DNA of 64,000 bases from Propionibacterium australiense (GTDB taxonomy: Bacteria > Actinomycetota > Actinomycetes > Propionibacteriales > Propionibacteriaceae): assembly GCF_003666605.1 (NCBI RefSeq), contig NZ_RCIV01000012.1:22160-86159 (forward strand). The letters are read 5' to 3'. The stretch's first letter is position 1; every line of letters starts with the position of its first letter. The translations under genes and the position numbers were made by a program. Shown here in pieces: positions 7,839-16,174 of this stretch. A model generated the notes under the pieces. It worked only from the letters and a program-made list of their open reading frames with translations, made no database searches and had not been told where the DNA came from.

Positions 7839-9716
7839 ATGAGCGAGAACGACGGCCACGACATCCCCTGGCCAGGCGCTCAGCCCAGCGGGACGAACGA
7901 ACCCGCTCAGCATGGTCCTGCGCGCGACACCGGCCGACCGGCCGACTCCCGCGAGCCCCTGCCCGATGACGACGCGACACGTTCCCTCGCCAGGGACGAG
8001 ACCATGGCATTCGCCCCCGACGACCAACAGACCATGGCATTCGGCACAGGCACGGGCCAAGCGGGGCCTCACAGCGGCCCAGCGGACCAGTCCGCAGGTC
8101 CCGGCGAGCCCGAGAAGACCCTCCTCGACGTCACCGGCCAGGGCGCCCAGGCACCGAACCAGTGGCCCCAGCCCGACCAGTCCTCCATGTGGACCGGCCA
8201 GGCAGCCGGCGCGACGCCTTCCGCGCAGCAGGGGCCTTCCCAGCCGGGGTGGGTCGCCGGGCCGAGCCACCCGCAAGGTCAAGGCGGGCCCTACCCTTAC
8301 CAGAACCAGAACGGGTACCAGCCCTACCCCGGCCAGCAGCAGCCGTACCAGGGCCAGGGCGGGTACCCGTACCAGGAACAGCCCGGCTACCAGCAGTACC
8401 TGGGGCAGGGCGGCTACCAGCAGCCTCAGCCCGGCCAGCCACAGCCCGGCTACGGCCAGTCCTGGTCCGATCCGCGCGCCGAGAACATCGCCGCCCACAC
8501 CAGCTGGGACGCCAACGGCCAGTTCATCCCGTACCAGCAGCCGAACCCGGAGGCCCAGGGCTTCTACAACCAGTTGGGCCAGTGGGTGCCCTACCAGCAG
8601 CCGCAGAAGCCCCGGTCGAGGTCGAAGAGGGCCGCCGGAATCGTGGCGGCCGTCGTGCTCGGCCTCAGCGCCTTGGCGCTGGGTGTCAACGAGATGAACA
8701 ACGCGCTGAACCCGTCCCCGACCACCCCGACGTACCCGCCCTCGTCAGTGCCCTTCCCGACACCGAGCACGGACGTCCCGAGCGCGTCGACGAGTGAGCA
8801 GACCCCGGCCAGCGACGCCCAGTCGCGGGGCGTCGTCCTCATCGAGAGCCAGTTGTCCAACACCACCTCGGCCGGCACCGGTATGGTGCTCAGTTCTGAC
8901 GGCCACGTGCTGACGAATTACCACGTCGTCCAGTCGAGCACTGCGATCTACGTGAAGGTGGCCAGCACCGGTGCCACCTTCGAGGCGACGATGATCGGGC
9001 ACGACGCCACCAACGACGTCGCGCTGCTCAAGCTCAACGGCGCCAGCGGCTTGGAGACGGTGAAGATCGACAAGGACGCCGTCTCCGTCGGCGACGATGT
9101 CACCGCCGTCGGCAACTCGAACGGCCAGGGCTTCCTGTCTGGCGCGGACGGGAAGATCACCAACACCTCCACGACCGTCACCGTCAACTCCGAACTCGCC
9201 GACAGCGGCGAGGAGACCCTGGTCGACGTCTACGAGACCTCCTCGCAGGCCGTCCCCGGCGACTCGGGCGGCCCGCTGTACGACGACGAGGGCGAGGTCA
9301 CCGGCATGACGACCGCGGGTGAGCAGGAGAACGGCAACGGCACGGCGGCCACGACGCTGCGCAGCTGGGCCATACCGATCGCGCATGCCATGGAGATCGT
9401 CGACCAGATCGAGGCCGGCGACGAGTCCGGCACCGTCTCGATCGGCCCGAAGGCCTACCTGGGTGTCAGCGTCGAGGAGGCAACCGGCGGCCTGATGATC
9501 ATCTCCGTCGTCGACGACGGCCCGGCTGCGCAAGCGGGGCTTGAGGTGGGTGACAAGATCCTCTCGGTCAACGGCACCCCGGTCACCACGCAGAGCGCGT
9601 TGTCGTCGGCGCTGAAGGATCTGGAGCCCGGCGACAAGGCCACCGTCAAGGTCACCACGCTGGCAGGTGAGGAGAAGACTGTCGAGGTGACCCTCGGCGA
9701 GAGCCCCGTCAACTGA
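7839..9716 (+). CDS. Membrane-anchored HtrA/DegP-like serine protease with PDZ domain
   Basis: A 625-residue protein. The first ~260 residues are cytoplasmic, disordered and rich in Pro, Gln, Gly and Tyr, with repeated GYQPYPGQ-like units. One transmembrane helix follows at about 266-284 after a KPRSRSKR stop-transfer patch. The extracellular trypsin-like domain has the triad His362 (NYHVV), Asp393 (NDVALLKL) and Ser476 (GDSGGPL), and a C-terminal PDZ domain starts near 530 (LGVSVEEA, DGPAAQAGLEVGDKILSVNG). It should degrade or sense misfolded envelope proteins. AAAGG before the ATG at 7839 sets the start; the GTG six bases earlier is less likely. The two TMAF motifs near residues 55-70 resemble forkhead-kinase phosphorylation sites, which is speculative. 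Confidence 0.9.
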   Translation: MSENDGHDIPWPGAQPSGTNEPAQHGPARDTGRPADSREPLPDDDATRSLARDETMAFAPDDQQTMAFGTGTGQAGPHSGPADQSAGPGEPEKTLLDVTGQGAQAPNQWPQPDQSSMWTGQAAGATPSAQQGPSQPGWVAGPSHPQGQGGPYPYQNQNGYQPYPGQQQPYQGQGGYPYQEQPGYQQYLGQGGYQQPQPGQPQPGYGQSWSDPRAENIAAHTSWDANGQFIPYQQPNPEAQGFYNQLGQWVPYQQPQKPRSRSKRAAGIVAAVVLGLSALALGVNEMNNALNPSPTTPTYPPSSVPFPTPSTDVPSASTSEQTPASDAQSRGVVLIESQLSNTTSAGTGMVLSSDGHVLTNYHVVQSSTAIYVKVASTGATFEATMIGHDATNDVALLKLNGASGLETVKIDKDAVSVGDDVTAVGNSNGQGFLSGADGKITNTSTTVTVNSELADSGEETLVDVYETSSQAVPGDSGGPLYDDEGEVTGMTTAGEQENGNGTAATTLRSWAIPIAHAMEIVDQIEAGDESGTVSIGPKAYLGVSVEEATGGLMIISVVDDGPAAQAGLEVGDKILSVNGTPVTTQSALSSALKDLEPGDKATVKVTTLAGEEKTVEVTLGESPVN

Positions 9717-10139
9717 TGAGTAGGTGTTTTCTGTCAAGTGGCAGGGTCAGGTGCCCGTGCTGGTTGCGCGGGGGCGCCTTTTCGTTGCCGGTGCCGGGGT
9801 TGGGTGCGGCGCGTGGTCAGTCTGATGTTCGCGGGATGGTTACCGCAGTTCCCGGTTTCGGTGGGGCGGTCGAGCGGGGTCTGAGTTCGAGCGTGACCTT
9901 GTCGGGTTGCTCACAGCCGAGTCGCTGGCATGCCCCTCACGCTGTCAAGCCCCGGGCAGCGATGCCAAATCCAACAGGATCTGGCCGTTTCCGCGCTTTT
10001 TCTGCCTGAAACGGCCAGATCCTGTTGGGAAAAGCATGCCCTCGGCGCCGGCCGCACCGGGATGCCCGGGGTGCTCCTGTAGGTCCATTTGCCAACCCGG
10101 GACTGTTGGTGGGGGCCTGAACGGGCGAGAATGGGTCCC
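9717..10139. other. Non-coding region with a large inverted repeat
   Basis: About 420 bases between the protease gene and the PPi-PEPCK gene. No credible gene. It contains the 20-base perfect inverted repeat at 9971-10028 listed separately; the remainder is G/T-rich and unlike neighbouring coding sequence. Confidence 0.5.
9971..10028. repeat. Perfect 20-bp inverted repeat with 18-base loop
   Basis: CCAACAGGATCTGGCCGTTT at 9971-9990 is exactly mirrored by its reverse complement at 10009-10028, enclosing the loop CCGCGCTTTTTCTGCCTG. It lies 250 bases past the protease stop, too far for that gene's terminator, and 110 bases before the next gene. It could be a REP-like palindrome, a small mobile-element relic or an attenuator-type hairpin. 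No second copy was noticed in this window. Confidence 0.8.
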
Positions 10140-13100
10140 ATGACCGCACAGGACCGTTCACGCATCAATGCAGCCATCAACCTCCGCCTGTCGCTCTTGG
10201 GTCTGCCGCTGCCGGAGAATGCCGACGGAAGCGCCGAGACCGCCATGGTCGAGCCGCTCCTCGCCCGCCAGCGCGAGCTGAGCCGCCGACTCAACCAGCA
10301 ACTGAGCGCCCCTGACAAGCGTGTCCAGGCCTTCCTCGACGATTACCTGTCCGACACCGGACTGCAGCCGCAGCTGCCCCGCACGACGCTCGTTCTCGAC
10401 GAGCCGGGCCTGGCCCGCGGCCTGTCGCTGCCGGTGGACGGCGACGAGTTCCACTCCCCCGTCATCGAGTCCTACCGGCTCGTCAACGGGGTTCTGCACA
10501 ACCCGAAGAACGATCGCCGCACCACGGCCGGTGTCTTCCACATCGCCACCGGCGGCCTGCCGATCCCCGAGGACAAGATCGAGGTCGACAAGACCGTGTT
10601 CGCCCGCATCCTCGAGGCGGCTCTGCAGGCCCCCGACGACGAGCTGATGCTGCCGTACACCGCGAACATGACGACGCCGGCCCGCTGCTGGGTCTCGCTG
10701 CTCATGCACCCGATCGTCGTCCCCGAGGTGCCCGGGCGCGCCCGCCGCCGCAGCTACGAGGTGCGTTTCATCGCGCCGGGCGGCCTGGTCGCCAATCTCG
10801 ACTTCGTCGAGGCCATCTTCGGCAACGGCGGCGACCCCTACCTGCCCGAGAACGACGCCTCGCTCGACCCGGCCACGTGGACCGGCACGACCGGCTGCGT
10901 CATCCTGGCGCCCCACCTGGTGGGTTCCCTCACGAAGAAGGACCTGGGGCTGCCCTCCTGGGACGAGGCCACCGAGCGTCAGCGCCGGGACGGCCAGTGC
11001 TGGAAGAGCGCCGACGAGCTCTACAACGACGGCAAGTCCTTCAAGGTCTGCGCCCGCGACGAGCGCGGCGTCATCGTCACCGTGCTTGCCGACAACTACT
11101 TCGGCTACTGCAAGAAGGAGGTCAAGACCCAGATCTCCTACTCGGCGAATCTGCTGGGCTCGGCCGAGGAGGAGCATTCCGGTGGCGCGATCACCTATCC
11201 GGCGTGGAACCTGGGTGTCGAGTTCACCGACCGCACCCCCGACGGCTGGACGCTCGACGACGCCCTGGCCCGCAACCCCGACCGTTTCGCGGTGCAGCCG
11301 GAGGGCCACGCCATCGACCGGAAGTGGCCGAACATCGTCCTCGTGCCGGAGCACGCGCGCTTCTCGATGCGCGAGCAGAGGATCTCGTGGACCAGGGGCG
11401 GTGTCGAGCAGTCCATCAAGCTGCTCGCCGACAAGCAGTACCTGTCCCCCGACGGCTACCGGGTGCACGCCAAGCACCGTGAGATGGACGCCACCCAATG
11501 GCACCTGATCGGTGTGCTGCAGGACGCCACCCAGTGCCACAAGCCGGCGACCGTCTCCGGCGGCGGAAAGTCGGAGATCTCCAAGTCGATCGCCGACGCC
11601 TTCCAGTTCGGCAACGCACACGTCTCCGACTTCGAGGCCGACATGGACGCCGTCGACGAGTTGTTCCGGCTGGACTACTGCAACCGCTTCGCCGACGACT
11701 CCCTCAACGGCACCGACCACCGGCCCGTGCTGAGCAGGGAGCGCAGCCTCGGGTCGGTCATCAAGCTGCTGACGCCCTCGCGCGCCTACACCGAGGAGTA
11801 CAACACCTTCCTGCGCGGCATCCGCCAGGACGTCAAGGAGCTGGCGTTCATCGTCAAACGCCACTACCGCCCCGAGTGGGGTGACGACTGGCGTTCGCAC
11901 TTCACCGTCGACACCATGAACGGCCACCACGGCAACATGGTGCGGCTGGACGGCGAGAAGGTCATCGTCAACATGCTGCGCGTCGGTTTCGAGCCGGACG
12001 GCTCGTGGCGCATCTTCAGCCTGCGCCCCGACTTCAGCCCGGCGGTCAAGGTGCAGTCCGAGGACGACATCACCGCCAGCACCGTCACCCCGCCGTGGGG
12101 GGACCCCGAGGCGATGCCCCGCAAGTACGTCGAGAACTGCGAGATGCTGCTCTTCCAGCGTCCCGACGACGCCATCCACCGCGGCTACGACAAGCAGGCC
12201 GAGGCAGACCTGTCTGGTGGCGAGGACACCTTCATCTCGAACTTCGAGCCCCTCACCAGAGCGCAGGCCCGCGAGATGCTCACCGACGTGCAGGCGCTCA
12301 GCGAGTTCACCAAGCCCGTCCAGGACCTCATCGCGAAGGCAGCGGCTGGCGCCGACGACGAGTCCCCGGCCTTCTGGACCTGCTCCGACGAGCCGCGCCA
12401 CCTGCCCGACGGCACGCGGTCGAGGAATCCCCGCTATCTGCAGCGGCGCCCAGTCGACGCCAACCCGGAGCTGACGGCGGTGGCCGACGTGGCCAGCAAG
12501 CTGTTCCTCAAGCTGCCGATGGACGAGCCGGCCCCGCTGCCGGTCGACCTGGTGGCGGCGGGCCGGCGCAACAACCCGCCCGAGGGCAGGATCCCGCCGC
12601 TGTGCGCCTACAACCCGCTGCACTACATGGAGCTCCCCGAGCTGTTCATGGAGTTCATCAGCTCGATGACCGGCAAGTCGCCGTCCACGACCGGAGCGGG
12701 CTCCGAGGGCGCCCTGACGAAGGGCCCGTTCAACGCGCTGGCCCCGATCATCGACCTCAACTCGGCGCTGCTCAGCTACGTGCTGACCGGCTACGACGGC
12801 TGGCTGAGCTCGGCCGGCTGCATCGGCCCGAACGTGCGCGTCGACCACGACATCTCGATGCTGGTGCCCGAACTGTTCAGCCACATGAAGCCGCACGAGC
12901 GCGACGCGAAGACCCTCATCGAGCAGGGCTTCCTCGACAAGCTCGAGGACTTCGAGTTCAACGGGCGCACCGTGCAGGCCTCGCGCCTGGGCTACCGCAT
13001 GAACGACCGGCTCGCGACCACCTACTTCGGCCGCATCTTCCTGCACCCCGACGTGGTGTTCACCGATGAGATGCTGCGCCCGGAGCTGCAGGACGAGCAG

Positions 13101-13538
13101 GTCTACGCCGACTCGATCGATGTGATCGTCGCCACCCACCAGCGGGTCGCCCAGCTGTACATCGACGACGGCACGATCTCGCAGGCGATCCCCCCGCTCA
13201 AGGGGCTGCTCGAGATCATGGCCAACGGGCAGACCGCCGAGGGCTGGACGCTCAGCTCGCCCGAGTTCCGTGAGCTGTTCACCCGCGAGTCCGTGCTGGC
13301 CTCGGACTGGTACGCGGCCCGTCTGGACGCCATGCAGGCCGAGGAGCTGCGCCTGACGCACGAGGGCATCACGCGTCTGCGCGAGTACACCGAGCGCCCC
13401 GACGCTTTCTCCACGGCCGAGCGCGTCGGGCTGCCGCAGCGTCTGGCCGCCCTGGAGGAGGACGCCAAGCGGATCGCCTCTGACGAGTACCGCGCCTCGC
13501 TGGTCGGTACGCTCGGCCGCCAGGTGAGCTTCCGCTGA
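10140..13538 (+). CDS. Probable PPi-dependent phosphoenolpyruvate carboxykinase (PEP carboxytransphosphorylase)
   Basis: A soluble protein of 1132 residues without signal or membrane segments. Its size and overall character match the pyrophosphate-type PEPCK (about 130 kDa) described in Propionibacterium freudenreichii and Entamoeba, which makes oxaloacetate and PPi from PEP, CO2 and phosphate or the reverse. A P-loop-like SGGGKSE sits near residue 473 and a second Ser/Thr/Gly-rich loop, TGKSPSTTGAGSEG, near 842-860; these would suit phosphate and metal binding. ATP- and GTP-type PEPCKs have different loops and about half the length. It stands alone, followed by a hairpin at 13554. The ATG at 10140 and the one at 10131 are both possible starts. 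The identification rests on memory of family length and motifs, not a search. Confidence 0.75.
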   Translation: MTAQDRSRINAAINLRLSLLGLPLPENADGSAETAMVEPLLARQRELSRRLNQQLSAPDKRVQAFLDDYLSDTGLQPQLPRTTLVLDEPGLARGLSLPVDGDEFHSPVIESYRLVNGVLHNPKNDRRTTAGVFHIATGGLPIPEDKIEVDKTVFARILEAALQAPDDELMLPYTANMTTPARCWVSLLMHPIVVPEVPGRARRRSYEVRFIAPGGLVANLDFVEAIFGNGGDPYLPENDASLDPATWTGTTGCVILAPHLVGSLTKKDLGLPSWDEATERQRRDGQCWKSADELYNDGKSFKVCARDERGVIVTVLADNYFGYCKKEVKTQISYSANLLGSAEEEHSGGAITYPAWNLGVEFTDRTPDGWTLDDALARNPDRFAVQPEGHAIDRKWPNIVLVPEHARFSMREQRISWTRGGVEQSIKLLADKQYLSPDGYRVHAKHREMDATQWHLIGVLQDATQCHKPATVSGGGKSEISKSIADAFQFGNAHVSDFEADMDAVDELFRLDYCNRFADDSLNGTDHRPVLSRERSLGSVIKLLTPSRAYTEEYNTFLRGIRQDVKELAFIVKRHYRPEWGDDWRSHFTVDTMNGHHGNMVRLDGEKVIVNMLRVGFEPDGSWRIFSLRPDFSPAVKVQSEDDITASTVTPPWGDPEAMPRKYVENCEMLLFQRPDDAIHRGYDKQAEADLSGGEDTFISNFEPLTRAQAREMLTDVQALSEFTKPVQDLIAKAAAGADDESPAFWTCSDEPRHLPDGTRSRNPRYLQRRPVDANPELTAVADVASKLFLKLPMDEPAPLPVDLVAAGRRNNPPEGRIPPLCAYNPLHYMELPELFMEFISSMTGKSPSTTGAGSEGALTKGPFNALAPIIDLNSALLSYVLTGYDGWLSSAGCIGPNVRVDHDISMLVPELFSHMKPHERDAKTLIEQGFLDKLEDFEFNGRTVQASRLGYRMNDRLATTYFGRIFLHPDVVFTDEMLRPELQDEQVYADSIDVIVATHQRVAQLYIDDGTISQAIPPLKGLLEIMANGQTAEGWTLSSPEFRELFTRESVLASDWYAARLDAMQAEELRLTHEGITRLREYTERPDAFSTAERVGLPQRLAALEEDAKRIASDEYRASLVGTLGRQVSFR

Positions 13539-13553
13539 TCGAGCATCGCATCA

Positions 13554-13597
13554 CGAGGTGGGGTCGCAGGAACAGGAAAATCCTCGGCCCCGCCTCG
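13554..13597 (+). terminator. Terminator hairpin after the PPi-PEPCK gene
   Basis: CGAGGTGGGGTCG at 13554-13566 pairs with CGGCCCCGCCTCG at 13585-13597 (two G-T pairs), starting 16 bases after the stop codon. The loop is A-rich. Confidence 0.65.
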
Positions 13598-13642
13598 CCG
13601 CTCAGCCACACGGGACGCAACATCCCCAGATTCCGAGGCCTC

Positions 13643-14158
13643 ATGTCCGCCACCCCACCACATATTGTCCCCTTCGACCGACGCTACGACCGGTCTTCGT
13701 TCTGTTGCGGGCAGGCTGACATCGACATCTGGTTGAAGGAGCAGGCAGGACAGCACGAGCGGCGGAACAACACTCGAACCTTCCTGGCAATCGACGACGA
13801 CTCGAGAGTCCAGGGGTACTACTCACTCAGGGCCTACTAACTCGATCTCGATGACGCGGCGGCGGTTCATGGCAAGAGATCTGCCCGGTACCCCATGCCA
13901 GCTGTTCTTCTCGCTCGTCTCGGCGTTGACGAACGGGCGCAGGGCAAGGGCCTTGGACGGCACCTGCTCAGCGACGCCATCCGGCGCATCGCTTCGGTGG
14001 GAAGCGACATAGGTATCGAAGTAGTCGTGTGCCACGCCTACGACGAACAGGCAGCGGCCTTCTACGCCCGGTATGGGTTCACCGCGTTCGTCACCAACCA
14101 TCTGCACTTGTTCATGCCCATGAAGACCGTCATCGCCACTGTCAACGCCACTCAGTGA
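13643..14158 (+). pseudogene. GNAT-type toxin gene (TacT/AtaT-like) with an in-frame TAA
   Basis: The first part (13643-13840, 65 residues, MSATPPHIVPFDRR to VQGYYSLRAY) and the second (from ATG 13895, MPAVLLARLGVDERAQGKGLG to the TGA at 14158) are in the same frame. The codons between them (LDLDDAAAVHGKRSARYP) also read as toxin sequence, so one TAA at 13838-13840, probably from GAA, is the only lesion. The acetyl-CoA loop AQGKGLGRHLL is in the second part. The family acetylates aminoacyl-tRNA. Whether the second part is reinitiated is unknown; most likely the toxin is dead. A DUF1778 antitoxin follows, the reverse of the usual gene order. Confidence 0.85.
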
Positions 14159-14174
14159 CATGGTAACGTGCAGT

Positions 14175-14193
14175 GTACATACCATGGATGTAC
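14175..14193. promoter_or_regulatory. Palindromic operator before the DUF1778 antitoxin
   Basis: GTACAT at 14175-14180 and ATGTAC at 14188-14193 flank ACCATGG. A second overlapping inverted repeat pairs CATGGTA (14159-14165) with TACCATG (14180-14186). Both lie just before the antitoxin start, where autoregulating RHH antitoxins usually bind. Confidence 0.55.
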
Positions 14194-14215
14194 CGCAAGC
14201 GTCTTGGAGGGAGCC

Positions 14216-14500
14216 ATGACGACGAAGACCGAGCGCATCAATCTTCGCTGCAGCAGCGTCGCCATCCAGACACTGCGTTCCGCCGCCGAGGCACAGAACC
14301 AGGACCTGACGTCATTCATCCTCGGGTCTGCGCTGGACCGGGCCCGTCAAGTCCTGGTTGACGAGCAGGCCCTCCGACTCAGCTACCAAGACGCCAACCA
14401 AGTGGAGAAGGCCCTTGCCCGCGCAGGGCATCCCAACGAGCAGCTGGCTCGTCTGCTCCGCAACACCGCTCCACATGGAGCAGAAAAGGTCGCCCAGTAA
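14216..14500 (+). CDS. DUF1778/TacA-like ribbon-helix-helix antitoxin
   Basis: A 94-residue protein beginning MTTKTERINLRCSS and containing the RHH segment INLRCSSVAIQTLRSAAEAQNQDLTSFI, then SALDRARQVLVDEQALRLSYQDANQVEKAL, typical of DUF1778 antitoxins that neutralise GNAT toxins. The C-terminal tail would cover the toxin active site. GGAGGG precedes the ATG at 14216. With the upstream toxin interrupted, this looks like an antitoxin that outlived its toxin; it could still protect against related toxins elsewhere. Confidence 0.85.
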   Translation: MTTKTERINLRCSSVAIQTLRSAAEAQNQDLTSFILGSALDRARQVLVDEQALRLSYQDANQVEKALARAGHPNEQLARLLRNTAPHGAEKVAQ

Positions 14501-14551
14501 CCGGGCGTATTCGGCGCCGGGTCCTGTCACCGTTCGGCGGCCCAGAACCCC

Positions 14552-15193
14552 TCAGCCGTCATGGGTGGCGGTCATGAGCGGGGCCAGGCCCTCGGCACGG
14601 GTGAGCGCCTGGTCGTCGCCGCACACGGTGAGCCAGTTGGCGAGCATCGGATAGCCCCCCTCGCTCAACACCGACTCGGGGTGGAACTGGACGGCCTCGA
14701 CTGGCAGTGTGCAGTGCCGCATGGCCATGATGATGCCGTCGTCGGTCGTCGAGCTGACCTCGAGTTCGTCGGGCACCGTGGCCGGATCGACGGCGAGCGA
14801 GTGGTAGCGGGTGACGGTCATCGGGTTGGGCAGACCCGCGAAACAGCCCCTGCCGTCATGGCTGATCCGGCTCGTCTTGCCGTGCCGCAGCTGGGGGGCG
14901 CGGGTGACGCCGGCCCCGAAGGCGACGGCCATGGCCTGCAGGCCAAGGCAGACCCCGAAGACGGGCAGTTCACGGCCGATCGTCGCGATGACGTCGACAC
15001 AGACACCGGCGTCCTCGGGGGTGCCGGGGCCGGGTGAGACGAGCACCCCGTCGAAACCCTCGTGCCAGCCGTCCCGGCCGAACCTCGGGTCGTCGTTGCG
15101 CCAGACCTCAACCTCTGCGCCGAGCTGGGCGAGGTACTGGACGAGGTTGTAGACGAACGAGTCGTAGTTGTCGATGACGAGGATCCGGGACAT
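14552..15193 (-). CDS. pabA: Anthranilate / aminodeoxychorismate synthase glutaminase subunit
   Basis: A 213-residue class I glutamine amidotransferase. The nucleophile is Cys82 in FGVCLGLQ, and the other triad residues are His171 and Glu173 in QFHPESV; the start MSRILVIDNYDSFVYNL is typical of PabA/TrpG. It feeds ammonia to the chorismate-using subunit for anthranilate or 4-amino-4-deoxychorismate; PabA and TrpG cannot be separated by sequence, and no partner is nearby. In many Actinobacteria this gene lies next to crgA and the pknB cluster; here crgA is 6 kb away with accessory genes between them. Confidence 0.92.
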   Translation of the reverse strand: MSRILVIDNYDSFVYNLVQYLAQLGAEVEVWRNDDPRFGRDGWHEGFDGVLVSPGPGTPEDAGVCVDVIATIGRELPVFGVCLGLQAMAVAFGAGVTRAPQLRHGKTSRISHDGRGCFAGLPNPMTVTRYHSLAVDPATVPDELEVSSTTDDGIIMAMRHCTLPVEAVQFHPESVLSEGGYPMLANWLTVCGDDQALTRAEGLAPLMTATHDG

Positions 15194-15362
15194 GACCGAA
15201 GTCTAGGCCGGATGGCCCCCAGGCCCCAGAACGGGCAGTACCGGGGTTGCCCGGCTGCCCGACCGCAGGGGACGACTTCCCACCGCCAGGGCAGGTGCTG
15301 CTTGAGAAGAGCTTCTCGCCCTGCCTCGCCGGCGCCTGGTCCTACCTGCCATGCCGTGATTG

Positions 15363-15506
15363 GTGCAGTGGGTCGGGGTTGGGTCCGATGCCAGCGGGCG
15401 GCTGCTGGAGGACATCGCGGTGGAGGACGAGCCCGATGGCCGGCTGGTCCTCCATGCCATGCCCGCGACGAAGAAGGTTCTCATCGAACTCGGACCGGGG
15501 AGGTGA
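15363..15506 (+). pseudogene. Remnant of a small toxin gene
   Basis: An open frame of 47 codons directly before the RHH gene reads VQWVGVGSDASGRLLEDIA then ending LVLHAMPATKKVLIEL. The pattern GRLLE...HAMPA is common at the C-terminus of small toxins paired with RHH-type antitoxins in Actinobacteria. A stop at 15357-15359 lies just upstream, and no N-terminal half in the same frame is seen. It may be a truncated or frameshifted toxin. Low certainty. Confidence 0.35.
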
Positions 15507-15510
15507 CCAG

Positions 15511-15774
15511 ATGGGCGCGCATCACGACATGAACGAGATCCAGTCCGCTGACAAGGACATCGAGCAGCGGGCCGCTGAGGCCGAGTCCGAGCGGGGCTAC
15601 ACCGGCAAGCACCTGGGCCCCTCGGTTCCCGGACGCCCCATCAGTGTGGGTGAACGAGCGCGCCCGTTCACCCTTCGCCTTGATGCCGCGCGCCGGGCGA
15701 AGCTGGACGAGGTGGCGAAGAAGCGCCACATCACGGTCTCGCAGCTGATGCGCGATCTCATCGACTCGCTCTGA
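15511..15774 (+). CDS. Ribbon-helix-helix (CopG-type) protein, probable antitoxin
   Basis: An 87-residue protein. The N-terminal half is polar and probably disordered; the C-terminus ERARPFTLRLDAARRAKLDEVAKKRHITVSQLMRDLIDSL is a CopG/Arc-like RHH domain. A GGGGAGG ribosome site overlaps the end of the upstream toxin-remnant frame, so the two look like one toxin-antitoxin unit. The ATG at 15511 was chosen for that site. No further partner is visible. Confidence 0.75.
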   Translation: MGAHHDMNEIQSADKDIEQRAAEAESERGYTGKHLGPSVPGRPISVGERARPFTLRLDAARRAKLDEVAKKRHITVSQLMRDLIDSL

Positions 15775-15931
15775 GGGACCTGCCCGCCAAGGATCCTTCA
15801 AGCACCACGGCCAAGGAATTGACCGGCCAGCACCTGAGGGGTACTTGTGCACAGGCGTGGGCTGGGGCTGGGCGCCGAGCTCATCCCAGCTCTAAGCTTC
15901 AGGTGAGTCGGCAGTTCGCGTTGGAGGCGTC

Positions 15932-16174
15932 ATGGGTGGCAATGGGTTCCCCTCCATGCCGTCAAGCGAGTTCAAACGTCTTCTGTGCATGAAGCTCGGT
16001 TACCGGGAACTGGGAGACTCGGGTAAGGGGTCGCACTGTTGGCTGGTGTCAGACGCGCATCCGCGCATACGATGGGCTTTCCACCGCAGGGAGGTCAGCA
16101 GTATCGAGGTCCGCAAGCTCTTGGTGAACCAGATCGGTCTGACACTCGAGGAGGCAAGGAGGGTGGTGGAGTGA
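15932..16174 (+). CDS. HicA-like mRNA interferase toxin
   Basis: An 80-residue protein matching the HicA/YcfA fold, a double-stranded-RNA-binding-like RNase: PSSEFKRLLCMKLGYRELGDSGKGSH then WAFHRREVSSIEVRKLLVNQIGLTLEE. The catalytic histidine would be His35 in GKGSHCWL. GGAGG precedes the ATG at 15932. Its stop codon overlaps the GTG of the next gene as GTGA, the tight coupling expected of a toxin-antitoxin pair, but that partner is not a standard HicB. Confidence 0.8.
   Translation: MGGNGFPSMPSSEFKRLLCMKLGYRELGDSGKGSHCWLVSDAHPRIRWAFHRREVSSIEVRKLLVNQIGLTLEEARRVVE

Noticed and set aside
10158..13361. 1067-codon minus-strand open frame opposite the PPi-PEPCK gene
   Set aside because: Composition (Val/Gly/Asp/Arg/His-rich, no motif) is that of an antisense shadow; the plus strand encodes a normal protein.
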